A stretch of DNA of 33,298 nt, from NCBI GenBank assembly GCA_027483145.1, contig JAIXVG010000401.1:1-33298 (forward strand), given 5' to 3'. The translations under genes and the position numbers were made by a program. Positions 26,007 to 33,298 of this stretch are shown piece after piece (position 1 is the stretch's first letter; each line of letters starts with the position of its first letter). This DNA is from Planctomyces sp. Its GTDB lineage: Bacteria > Planctomycetota > Planctomycetia > Planctomycetales > Planctomycetaceae. The notes under the pieces are model-generated. The model did no database searches. It was not told the origin of the DNA and was given only the letters and a program-made list of their open reading frames with translations.

Positions 26007-26873
26007 CTAGAAACTCCCCTTAACTGTCAGTTCCTTGAACATCGCTAGCAGTTTACCGGTCATGCTGCCTGGTTTGCCGTCTCCGATCGAGCGGCCATCC
26101 AAGGTCACTACCGGGACGATCTCGGCTGCGGTTCCGGTCAGAAAGCACTCGTCGGCGGTGTAAATGTCGTGGCGAGTCATCGCGACTTCTTCCACGGGGT
26201 AGCCCCCTTGCCGTGCTAAACGCAAGACTGCGTTACGGGTAATCCCTTCCAGAATTCCCGCGTCGGCAGGAGGAGTCTTCAGCACCCCCTTCTTGACGAT
26301 GAAAATGTTATCGCCGGTGCATTCTGCGACTTCACCTTTATGGTTCAGCATGAGAGCTTCAACCATGCCGGCATCGGTCCCTTCAATACGGGCCAGAATG
26401 TTGTTGAGGTAGTTGAGTGACTTGATGCGGGCGCTGAGAGCGCCGGGATGATTACGAATGGTGCTCGCGGTGACGAGATTCATCCCCTTGGTATAGGTGT
26501 CGGAGGGATAAAGCGAGATCGTACTGGCGATTACAATCACTTGAGGATTGCTCGTTTTCCGAATGTCGAGCCCCAGCTCGCCTGAGCCGCGAGTTACCAC
26601 CAGGCGGATATAGCCATCCTTAATGCCGTTGGCAGCGACGGTCTCTTCGACGGCCTTCTTTACTGCGGCTGGTGTCATGGGGATGACCAGCCGAATCGCC
26701 TTGGCACTTTCGTAAAGGCGTTCGATATGCTCATCGTGCAGAAAGACTTTGCCGCCGTAGGTTCGAATGCCTTCGAAGACGCCGTCACCGTAGAGCAGGC
26801 CGTGATCAAAAACGCTGATTGTTGCATCAGCCTGATCAAGCAGTTTGCCCGAAATAAATACTTTTAAGCCCAT
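26007..26873 (-). CDS. ilvE: Branched-chain amino acid aminotransferase
   Basis: 288 residues from the ATG at 26873, usual for the short (class IV) form. Fold-type IV PLP enzyme: FDHGLLYGDGVFEGIRTYGG near residues 22-41, the PLP lysine K151 in SARIKSLNYLNNI, and the cofactor-binding ECTGDNIFIV segment and ADECFLTGTAAEIVPV near the C-terminus, which bind phosphate and substrate. It transfers the amino group between glutamate and the branched-chain keto acids, the last step of Val/Leu/Ile synthesis. D-amino acid aminotransferase and aminodeoxychorismate lyase share the fold; RIKSLNYLNNI and the Tyr/Gly-rich start favour IlvE. It has its own terminator and a separate unit from lolD. Confidence 0.92.
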   Translation of the reverse strand: MGLKVFISGKLLDQADATISVFDHGLLYGDGVFEGIRTYGGKVFLHDEHIERLYESAKAIRLVIPMTPAAVKKAVEETVAANGIKDGYIRLVVTRGSGELGLDIRKTSNPQVIVIASTISLYPSDTYTKGMNLVTASTIRNHPGALSARIKSLNYLNNILARIEGTDAGMVEALMLNHKGEVAECTGDNIFIVKKGVLKTPPADAGILEGITRNAVLRLARQGGYPVEEVAMTRHDIYTADECFLTGTAAEIVPVVTLDGRSIGDGKPGSMTGKLLAMFKELTVKGSF

Positions 26874-27187
26874 GAGCTAATCCAGGGGAAATGGGTGTAG
26901 GGATGTTGATGAATTCATTGGACGACGGGCAGACCCAGTGCCATGAAACGGGTTCACTTCAGTTTTGGCAATTTATCGATGCCAGAAGCCCGTAATGTGG
27001 CGACTTCAGCCAGTGGAGGCAACCCTCTTGGAAAAACGTGAGCCAACGCCCGAGTTGCCGAGAAGTGAATGGCAAACGGGGAAATTATGGAGACGAGTTG
27101 AATGAGGTTTAGTCTGGCACGACCAGATCGCCGAGACAACTATCGCAGACGAAATCGAACGGCAGTAAACCGTTTCATTAGATCGAT
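26874..27187. other. Intergenic region between ilvE and lolD
   Basis: 314 bases, minus-strand promoter region of ilvE presumed. A 61-residue frame (26954-27139) is not supported. No clear promoter or terminator hairpin is seen. Confidence 0.4.
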
Positions 27188-27955
27188 TTAGCGAATATCA
27201 AGCCCCTCGATCCGGCCATCGGTCAGCCGGACCGTGCGATGGGCTTCGGCCGCAATCGACTTATCGTGAGTGACCATCAGGATGGTGAGCTTTTCGGATG
27301 AGTTGAGGCCAGCCAAAAGGTCGAGGATCTCGCGGCCGGTCCGTTCGTCGAGGTTGCCGGTCGGCTCATCAGCCAGCAAAATCTGGGGCTGGCCGACGAG
27401 TGCCCGAGCGATTGCTGCTCGCTGAAGTTCGCCCCCTGAAAGCTCTGACGGGCGGTGTGTCAGTCGGTGACCCAGCCCCACTTTGTTGATGAAGTGTTTG
27501 GCCCGCTCGGCATGGGTGCGGCGGTTCTTCCAATAGGTCCAAATTGACTCGCGAATCATCAGGGGTGCCAAGACGTTCTCGAGCACGTTCAATTCGGGAA
27601 GCAGATGATAGAACTGGAAGACGAATCCGAAGACCCGGTTGCGCAGTTCATCGCGAGTTTTGACGGCCAGATCGTCAATTCGCTGCGAGCCCAGATGAAT
27701 TTCGCCAGCATCGGGGGAATCGAGTAAGCCAAGGACGTGCAACAGAGTGCTTTTTCCAGAGCCAGACTGGCCAATGATCGAAAGGAACTCTCCCCGCTGG
27801 ACCGCGATATCAACGCCACGCAATACCGGGACCTGATGCTCCCCCTTGCGATAAGCCTTGCTGACCCCGAAGGCGGCAATATGCAAATTCAACGGCTTTG
27901 GCTCCTTGTGTCGAGTTTCGACCCATTGCGGTGTTGCCGAAAGGACTGCTTGCAT
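27188..27955 (-). CDS. lolD: Lipoprotein-releasing ABC transporter ATPase, LolD-like
   Basis: 255 residues from the ATG at 27955. ABC ATPase landmarks: Walker A GQSGSGKST (62-70), Q-loop FVFQFYHLLPELNVLENV, ABC signature LSGGELQRAAIARALV, Walker B ILLADEPTGNLDE with the catalytic Glu, and H-loop MVTHDKSIA. The FQFYHLLPELNVLENV stretch matches the LolD/MacB branch. It is encoded 149 bases downstream of, and on the same strand as, the LolC/E-like permease, and the two together should form the inner-membrane complex. A ~25-residue N-terminal extension precedes the usual start, so translation may begin later. Confidence 0.92.
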   Translation of the reverse strand: MQAVLSATPQWVETRHKEPKPLNLHIAAFGVSKAYRKGEHQVPVLRGVDIAVQRGEFLSIIGQSGSGKSTLLHVLGLLDSPDAGEIHLGSQRIDDLAVKTRDELRNRVFGFVFQFYHLLPELNVLENVLAPLMIRESIWTYWKNRRTHAERAKHFINKVGLGHRLTHRPSELSGGELQRAAIARALVGQPQILLADEPTGNLDERTGREILDLLAGLNSSEKLTILMVTHDKSIAAEAHRTVRLTDGRIEGLDIR

Positions 27956-28104
27956 GGACTGGTTTCCTTGGGGGATGTGGAGCCGCTAAGGCCCGCATCG
28001 CTATCTGGCTTTGGTATGGTTCCGCACGGTGTGGTGTTGGTTGACCGATTGCCTTTGTCGAAGCTGGATTGCTGTTTTTTTTGAGCGAAACCAGGCGTTA
28101 AGGA

Positions 28105-29715
28105 TCAGTCAGCTCGGAGCGCCCTGACGGGTTCTAGCCGGGCTGCACGGCGAGCAGGCAAAATGCTGGCCAGCACGGCAATGGCCATGGCGCCAGCCGC
28201 TACCCAGCAGACCATGAATGGATCAACACGGGTTGGAATACTGGGGAAGTAGTAAATCCGCTCGTCAAAGACTTTGCGACCTGTCAGCCAGGTGAGTGCC
28301 CCTTCGATCGTGTTGATGTTTTTCACAAACAAGAGGCCGACCAGAACGCCCCCCCCTGCCCCGACCATTCCAAGCGACAACCCATACGACAAAAAGATGC
28401 TCATGACGCCCGATGAGCTGGCCCCGAGCGCCTTCAGAATTCCGATATCGCGGGTCTTCTCGACCACAATCATGAAAAAGATGGCCAGAATGCCGAAGCC
28501 AGCGACGGTGATGATCAGGAACAAAAGGACGTTCAGAATCGATGACTCGATATCAACCGCTGCCAGTAACGGGCCTTGTTTCTTTTCCCAGGTTTTGACC
28601 TGGAATAGCCCTGGCGGAAAGACCGCTTCCAATCGTTTGACGACCTGGGCCGCTTCGCGGAAGTCGCGTAGTTTGATTTGAATGGAGGTGACCGACCGCT
28701 CTTGAGTGGCGGGGTCGATCATTCCGCGGGCCTGCTGCAGGTAATCAAGATTGCAGAAGACCAGCGTGCTGTCGTATTCGCTCATCCCACTTTTAAAGGT
28801 GTCGACGATCGTCGCATTGAAGTAGACCGGCTGAGGAGGAGTGGTGGCGGTGACGGTGCTGATTTTGACGTCGTCCCCGGGCTTGGCCATCCAATGGGTG
28901 ACAATCTTTCCCGTTTCGGGATCTTCATCAGGAAAGCTAACAAGACCTGCACCGACATAGAGGCGACCTGGCAAGGGGGCGCCAAGGTTAGAGGGGCCAG
29001 TTGGCTCATCGAGCGTGGCCTCTTCGTTTTCGAACGGATTGACCGGTTGCGGGGGAACGGCTGTGGCCTGAGCACTCGCATCTGCTTCGCCATCTGCGGG
29101 AGTTGTGGCTGCCGCGACCGGTTGTTGAGCTTCTGGGGTTTCGCTTCCACCACGTCGGTGTGCCCGATCGGCGTTGGACTGCTCCTGGAACCAGGCTGCC
29201 CGCTGCGCCCATTCGGTCCGGTAGGCCTGAGCTTTGGGGGTTAAGTTCCAGCCAGCCGGTTCGTCGGCCTTGCGCTCGGGTGGTTCTGGAAGGCCAGGAA
29301 CGTCTTTGTTGGGTCGGTAGCTTTGCAGATAGTCAACCAGCGGCCCGACCTCGGCCTTGGAAGCAGGGTCGATACCGATCAGGCTGATGGGGCGAGTGAT
29401 CCATTGCCCGGCGTATTCAAACGTAACCATGCCATAGATTTCGACCGTGGCAGCCATACCAACAATCTGGTCTGGGCAGGTTCGCTGGATCAGGGCCTTC
29501 ATCGCTTCGGGGTTCTTTTCCCCGTTGAGACCGTTGGTCTCGATGACGATGTCGGACAGGACACCCTTAATGCGATCTCGCATTTCGTTGCTGAACCCGG
29601 CCATGACGCTGTTGACCACGATCATGGTGGCTACGCCCAGCATGACGCTAATCACGCTGGCGAGGGCAATGTAACGGGTTCGCAAATATCGAGTGCAAAG
29701 CAGCAGTTTGTACAT
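28105..29715 (-). CDS. LolC/LolE-like permease (FtsX/MacB family)
   Basis: 536 residues from the ATG at 29715 (AAGGA 9 bases upstream); the frame extends 40 residues further, but those are not membrane-protein-like. Topology is typical of the family: a first membrane helix (YIALASVISVMLGVATMIVV), a large periplasmic domain (~30-400), then three C-terminal helices including ILNVLLFLIITVAGFGILAI and a final segment ending in LASILPARRAARLEPVRALR, the FtsX signature. The periplasmic domain carries an unusual ~80-residue Pro/Ala/Glu-rich insert (near residues 150-240). With LolD it should release lipoproteins from the inner membrane. A single LolC/E-like subunit would have to work as a homodimer; a second permease gene is not seen here. 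Confidence 0.88.
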   Translation of the reverse strand: MYKLLLCTRYLRTRYIALASVISVMLGVATMIVVNSVMAGFSNEMRDRIKGVLSDIVIETNGLNGEKNPEAMKALIQRTCPDQIVGMAATVEIYGMVTFEYAGQWITRPISLIGIDPASKAEVGPLVDYLQSYRPNKDVPGLPEPPERKADEPAGWNLTPKAQAYRTEWAQRAAWFQEQSNADRAHRRGGSETPEAQQPVAAATTPADGEADASAQATAVPPQPVNPFENEEATLDEPTGPSNLGAPLPGRLYVGAGLVSFPDEDPETGKIVTHWMAKPGDDVKISTVTATTPPQPVYFNATIVDTFKSGMSEYDSTLVFCNLDYLQQARGMIDPATQERSVTSIQIKLRDFREAAQVVKRLEAVFPPGLFQVKTWEKKQGPLLAAVDIESSILNVLLFLIITVAGFGILAIFFMIVVEKTRDIGILKALGASSSGVMSIFLSYGLSLGMVGAGGGVLVGLLFVKNINTIEGALTWLTGRKVFDERIYYFPSIPTRVDPFMVCWVAAGAMAIAVLASILPARRAARLEPVRALRAD

Positions 29716-30262
29716 CACGCCGATCCTTGGCGGTGAGAATTCAACGTCTGACCCGTAGGTCACATGGCAAATTGGGCACCCTCGCCGTCTGCCGAGATTC
29801 CCTGTAAGGCTAATCGATCGAGGACCTTCCGCCAAGCGGAGGTTTTGGTCAACCGGGGAGGGTTAGGCAGAGTTGTGCAATCAGCCAGCGGCAGTGGTTC
29901 TCTTGGCTGACCGGGCTATTCCTGTACGAAGCTGGCTGTTTCTCGGCTCGATCGACGGTCAATTTTGCCAAACTAGGCAGCAAATCAAACTGTAGTTTGA
30001 CTTGAAGGGAGACCGGACCATGTGCCTGGAAGCCGCGTCGCGGTTCTGCTGGGGATTGGCGACTTCTCTCGGTCGCCGGGATCTCCTAAGCTTGGCGAAC
30101 GACCTCACTTTGGAGTACCTTTCGGATACCCATTAATAGAGATGCTATCACGGGTTATGAAATTCGCAGCGGTTGAGTCTAGCCGCCCGGGAGTTGGCCG
30201 CAGTTTTTGTTCGCCGCCGACCCCAATTTTGAAACCGACCCTAATGACCAAGGATTGCACCG
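29716..30262. other. Divergent intergenic region, lolC-like and frr promoters
   Basis: 547 bases with no supportable gene. It must hold both divergent promoters, but I see no confident -35/-10 pair. Confidence 0.45.
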
Positions 30263-30823
30263 ATGGACCAAGACGAAATTCTGCTAGATGCCGAAGAGCG
30301 GATGGACAAAGCCGCCAGCGTGCTGCACGACCAGTTGGCAGGCCTGCGGACCGGCCGGGCGAATCCGGGGTTGGTCGACTCGATTCGGGTCGAATACTAC
30401 GGCTCGCCGACACCGCTCAAGCAATTGGCGACCGTCAGCGTTCCCGAACCACAGCAGATTATGATTCGCCCCTTTGATGTGGGAACGCTGGGGGATATTT
30501 CGAAAGCGATTCAAGCGAGCGATGTCGGTCTGGCCCCAAATAGCGATGGACGGGTGATTCGGCTGAATATTCCTCCCCTGTCGACCGAACGCCGCAAGCA
30601 GTTGGTTTCGCGGGTAAAGGACTTGGCCGAAGACGCGCGAGTCGCGATTCGCAACATTCGCCGCGATGCCAACAAGCATGCCGACACCTCGTTGAAAGAC
30701 AAGCTGATGACTGAGGACATTCACGAAGCGACAAAGGAAGAGATTCAGGATTTGACCAAGAAGTATGAGGGGAAGGTCAACTCCCTGGCTGAAGCGAAAG
30801 AGAAGGACGTGATGGAAAGCTAG
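30263..30823 (+). CDS. frr: Ribosome recycling factor
   Basis: 186 residues, the standard length. ATG 30263 has AAGGA 9 bases upstream. RRF landmarks: VLHDQLAGLRTGRANPGLVD in the first helix, YYGSPTPLKQLATVSVPEP in domain II, RPFDVGTLGDISKAIQASD, then NSDGRVIRLNIPPLSTERRK and RNIRRDANK. With EF-G it splits post-termination ribosomes in the cytoplasm. The usual neighbour pyrH is not in the window. The stop codon is also the first three bases of family B repeat copy 2. Confidence 0.98.
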   Translation: MDQDEILLDAEERMDKAASVLHDQLAGLRTGRANPGLVDSIRVEYYGSPTPLKQLATVSVPEPQQIMIRPFDVGTLGDISKAIQASDVGLAPNSDGRVIRLNIPPLSTERRKQLVSRVKDLAEDARVAIRNIRRDANKHADTSLKDKLMTEDIHEATKEEIQDLTKKYEGKVNSLAEAKEKDVMES

Positions 30824-30870
30824 ACCGCATGGCGGTTAAGTGTCGCGTCGCAACATGGGATTAACTGCGG
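30821..30870. repeat. Short dispersed repeat family B, copy 2
   Basis: TAGACCGCATGGCGGTTAAG then TGTCGCGTC, ending TTAACTGC. Outer arms GCGGTTAA and TTAACTGC pair at 7 of 8. Homologous to 16677-16726 and again starting at the stop codon of the upstream gene. Confidence 0.7.
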
Positions 30871-30903
30871 ATTTCAAGGTCCGCGAGATGCCACATTAAA
30901 TAG

Positions 30904-30998
30904 ATAGGGTAGGCTCCTGCCTGCCAATCTCCGGCCGGCATTTACGACCGGTTTCGCGTTACGAATAGACTTTCAGGCAGGCGGGAGCCCGCCCTACT
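30904..30998. repeat. Long imperfect palindrome (GTAGGGCGGGCTCCCGCC type)
   Basis: Left arm ATAGGGTAGGCTCCTGCCTG, right arm CAGGCGGGAGCCCGCCCTAC; the arms match at about 19 of 23 positions across a ~50-base centre. No other copy in the window. It lies between frr and the carboxypeptidase gene and leaves ~16 bases before its first possible start codon. Confidence 0.7.
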
Positions 30999-31041
30999 AA
31001 ATACCTGCTGACGTATGACCGTCATCCCTGAAGAGACCTGC

Positions 31042-32565
31042 ATGACCGCCGCTTACACAAAACTGGTGATTCTGCTGAAAGACATCGCCACGCTTAAGTC
31101 GATTAGTGGTGGACTTTCCTGGGACGAGCAAACCTACATGCCGCCACAAGGGTCGGCTCATCGGTCTGAGCAGTTGGCTTATCTGGCTGGGCTGGCTCAC
31201 GAGAAATCAACCTCGGCTGAACTGGCAACGGTTCTGGCCGAAGCCCGGTCCGAAGTCGAAAAGCTGGCTGATGAAGCAGATGAGACTGGTCATTGGCTGG
31301 TCAACGTGAAGGAAGCCCAGCGGGCCTTTGATCGTTCGACCAAGCTCCCGGCGGCCCTTGTGCAAGAGATGGCCCGCGCGACCAGTTTGGGGCAGCAGGC
31401 GTGGATTACGGCTCGCAAAGAGAAAGACTTTGCTCATTTTTTGCCATCGCTGGAGAAAATCATCTCGCTCAAGCGAGAGGAAGCCCAGGCCGTTGGCAGC
31501 CCGACTGGCCATTTGTACGACGCATTACTAGATGAATATGAGCCCGGGGCGACGGCAGGAGAAATCGCGGCCGCGTTTGCTCCGCTGAGAGATGAGTTAG
31601 TGTCGTTGTGTGCCCAGATCGCGCAATCCCCCGTTCGGCCGCGAGTGGAACTGTTGGAGCACCATTACCCCAAAACGGCGCAGCGAGTCTTTGCGGAAGC
31701 GGCTGCCCGGCTGATTGGATTCGACTTTGAACGTGGCCGCATTGATGAATCGGCCCATCCGTTTTGCAGCGGATTTGGACCGGGTGATTGCCGGCTGACA
31801 ACCCGCTATCTGGATCACTATTTCCCATCGGCCTTTTTTGGCGTGTTGCACGAAGCAGGTCATGGGATTTATGAGCAGGGCTTGCCAGAAAAGGCGTTCG
31901 GATTGGCCTCGGGTGAAGCCGCTTCGCTTGGTGCACACGAATCGCAGTCGCGGCTCTGGGAGAATTTAGTAGGCCGCAGCAAGGCGTTCTGGCAGTTCTT
32001 TTATGGATCTGCTCAGCAGGCGTTTCCGCCAGTCCTGGGGAGCGTAACACTCGACGACTTCTATGCGGCAGTTAATAACGTGCGGTTCTCATTCATCCGG
32101 GTCGAAGCGGATGAAGTGACCTATAATCTGCATGTGATGTTACGGTTTGAACTGGAACAGGATCTGTTATTGGGTCATTTGCAACCACGCGATTTGCCGG
32201 GTGCGTGGAATGAGCGTTTCCAGAAGTATTTTGGGATGACTCCCCCCGATGATTCGCAGGGTTGTCTGCAGGATGTCCACTGGAGCGCTGGTTTGCTGGG
32301 CTACTTTCCGACGTATACGCTGGGGAATATGTACTCCGCCCAAATTTTTGAAGCGGCCAGCGGAGAGCTAGGAGACTTACAGGCCCAGTTTGCTGCTGGA
32401 CAATTCCGGCCATTGAAGGAATGGCTCAACGAAAAGATTCACCGGCAAGGACGACGACTCCCGGCCACGAAGCTGATGGAACAAGTGACTGGCCACCCCC
32501 TTTCGCATCATTCGCTGATGAGTTATCTGCGGCAGAAGTACACGCCGCTGTATCAGTTGCAGTAG
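31042..32565 (+). CDS. Metallocarboxypeptidase Taq, M32 family
   Basis: 507 residues from ATG 31042; ATG 31015 would add 9 residues, but the family begins about at AAYTKLVILLKDIATL. The zinc-binding HExxH is in GVLHEAGHGIYEQG (H270, E271, H274), followed by the M32 motif AHESQSRLWEN, which provides the third zinc ligand. Other M32 landmarks: LSWDEQTYMPPQGSAHR near the start, and RYLDHYFPSAFFGVLHEAG. The enzyme removes single C-terminal residues, mostly in the cytoplasm, and needs Zn or Co. No signal peptide is present. It is separate from frr by two repeats, so likely transcribed alone. Confidence 0.96.
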   Translation: MTAAYTKLVILLKDIATLKSISGGLSWDEQTYMPPQGSAHRSEQLAYLAGLAHEKSTSAELATVLAEARSEVEKLADEADETGHWLVNVKEAQRAFDRSTKLPAALVQEMARATSLGQQAWITARKEKDFAHFLPSLEKIISLKREEAQAVGSPTGHLYDALLDEYEPGATAGEIAAAFAPLRDELVSLCAQIAQSPVRPRVELLEHHYPKTAQRVFAEAAARLIGFDFERGRIDESAHPFCSGFGPGDCRLTTRYLDHYFPSAFFGVLHEAGHGIYEQGLPEKAFGLASGEAASLGAHESQSRLWENLVGRSKAFWQFFYGSAQQAFPPVLGSVTLDDFYAAVNNVRFSFIRVEADEVTYNLHVMLRFELEQDLLLGHLQPRDLPGAWNERFQKYFGMTPPDDSQGCLQDVHWSAGLLGYFPTYTLGNMYSAQIFEAASGELGDLQAQFAAGQFRPLKEWLNEKIHRQGRRLPATKLMEQVTGHPLSHHSLMSYLRQKYTPLYQLQ

Positions 32566-32718
32566 GTCCGCATCAGTTGCACCGAATTGACGGTGAACCA
32601 AATGAATTGTTGGGTAAGACGGCGACGTGACGAGCAGTCAAACGACGATGAGTGTCCTGATTGATAGCGTCAAGCAAGCGTAACCGGGTTCTTGAAACGC
32701 TTTAAAGTAGTTCAACCC

Positions 32719-33298
32719 ATGTCGACTGAAACTAATGAATTGGAAGAGCAGCGTCCTTCGACAACCTTGACGCTGATCATGCTGGCGGTGGCTGCTATTT
32801 GCGTGGGAGCCATGATCGCTCGTATCGTCTCTCCGTCGAAGCCCCCATCGTATGGCTCCGAACACGACGCCCGCGTTGGCAAAACGTTTCCGAAGCTCGA
32901 AGTGGCTGGTTGGCTGAACGGGAACCCCGTTGCTGATCTTCGCGGGTCGGTCTATGTTGTTGACGCATGGGCCTATTGGTGTGGTCCATGTCTGCGGGTT
33001 GCTCCTCACATGGTGGAGTTAGAAAAACAGTTCGGTCCCAAGGGAGTTAAGTTCCTGGGGATCACGGCCGAAGGCCCGGAGTCTCGCGAAAAGAGTCTGC
33101 AGTTTCTGGAGCGGGCGAAGTTTCACTGGCCCAATGCTTTTGGAGCGCGCAAAGTCTTCAACGCCCTTGATATTCAGATGATTCCATCGGTGTTTGTGGT
33201 GGATCGAACAGGCACGATTGTTTGGACAAGCAATATGCCGAACTCGATGGAAGAGGCCATCACCGGCGCGCTTGAATCGAGGGCAATCGTGCGCGAAC
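32719..33298 (+). CDS. Thioredoxin-like (TlpA/ResA-type) protein, membrane-anchored (3' partial)
   Basis: 193 complete residues up to the window end; no stop codon is reached, so the gene continues beyond. ATG 32719 is followed by a polar ~15 residues and a single membrane helix (~16-36, LTLIMLAVAAICVGAMIARI), so the redox domain faces the periplasm. The active site CGPC (residues 88-91) is in AWAYWCGPCLRVAPHMVELE; the cis-proline motif is IQMIPSVFVVDRTG. TlpA/ResA proteins reduce disulfides, often in cytochrome c maturation or metal-centre assembly. The expected total size is ~200-220 residues, so little is missing. No Shine-Dalgarno site stands out. Confidence 0.9.
   Translation, partial: MSTETNELEEQRPSTTLTLIMLAVAAICVGAMIARIVSPSKPPSYGSEHDARVGKTFPKLEVAGWLNGNPVADLRGSVYVVDAWAYWCGPCLRVAPHMVELEKQFGPKGVKFLGITAEGPESREKSLQFLERAKFHWPNAFGARKVFNALDIQMIPSVFVVDRTGTIVWTSNMPNSMEEAITGALESRAIVRE

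Noticed and set aside
26954-27139. 61-residue minus-strand frame between ilvE and lolD
   Set aside because: Short, without motif or ribosome-binding site.

Overview
The window reads as chromosomal DNA of a planctomycete, probably Planctomycetaceae-like. This rests on an MJ0042-type zinc-ribbon membrane protein, an FG-GAP protein, a PadR/HAAS pair, a QCEVCAVS-type BtuF-like protein, moderately high GC, weak Shine-Dalgarno sites, and many short palindromic repeats between genes. No phage, plasmid, transposase or CRISPR array is visible. The phylum assignment is inference from gene content; no 16S gene is present.

Layout. 1-4452 (+): the end of a cobalamin/siderophore-binding protein, an FG-GAP beta-propeller protein, and a zinc-ribbon/membrane/SH3-like protein. 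4816-8739 (+): a PadR regulator followed by two tandem HAAS-domain membrane proteins; the second is frameshifted and each unit is bordered by a copy of an ~60-bp palindromic repeat. 9130-11335 (-): a secreted NHL-type propeller and a type IV prepilin peptidase (A24). 11855-19965 (+): a nitrogen-control island with amt, a receiver-less sigma-54 activator, three consecutive P-II genes and glnD; a well-matched sigma-54 promoter lies between amt and the activator. 20272-20475 (+): a small hypothetical protein with its own promoter. 20798-25201 (-): a STAS protein, an HtrA/Deg protease, an unknown 265-aa protein and a lipocalin-like/TRASH protein, with a tRNA-Cys on the + strand. 25582-29715: a small membrane protein (+), then ilvE, lolD and a lolC/E-like permease (-). 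30263-33298 (+): frr, carboxypeptidase Taq, and a thioredoxin-like protein cut by the window end.

Functional links. Amt imports ammonium, GlnD senses glutamine and uridylylates P-II, P-II gates Amt and other targets, and the sigma-54 activator could drive transcription; all lie within 8.2 kb. LolD plus the LolC/E-like permease form a lipoprotein-release or related exporter pair. PadR and HAAS proteins form a recognised regulator/membrane-sensor pairing. The rest is housekeeping or single genes.

The most unusual material is the mosaic duplication of the HAAS proteins, the repeats that begin exactly at stop codons (four cases, two families), the three P-II paralogs of which the first has an altered T-loop, and the zinc-ribbon protein carrying four SH3/Tudor-like modules.
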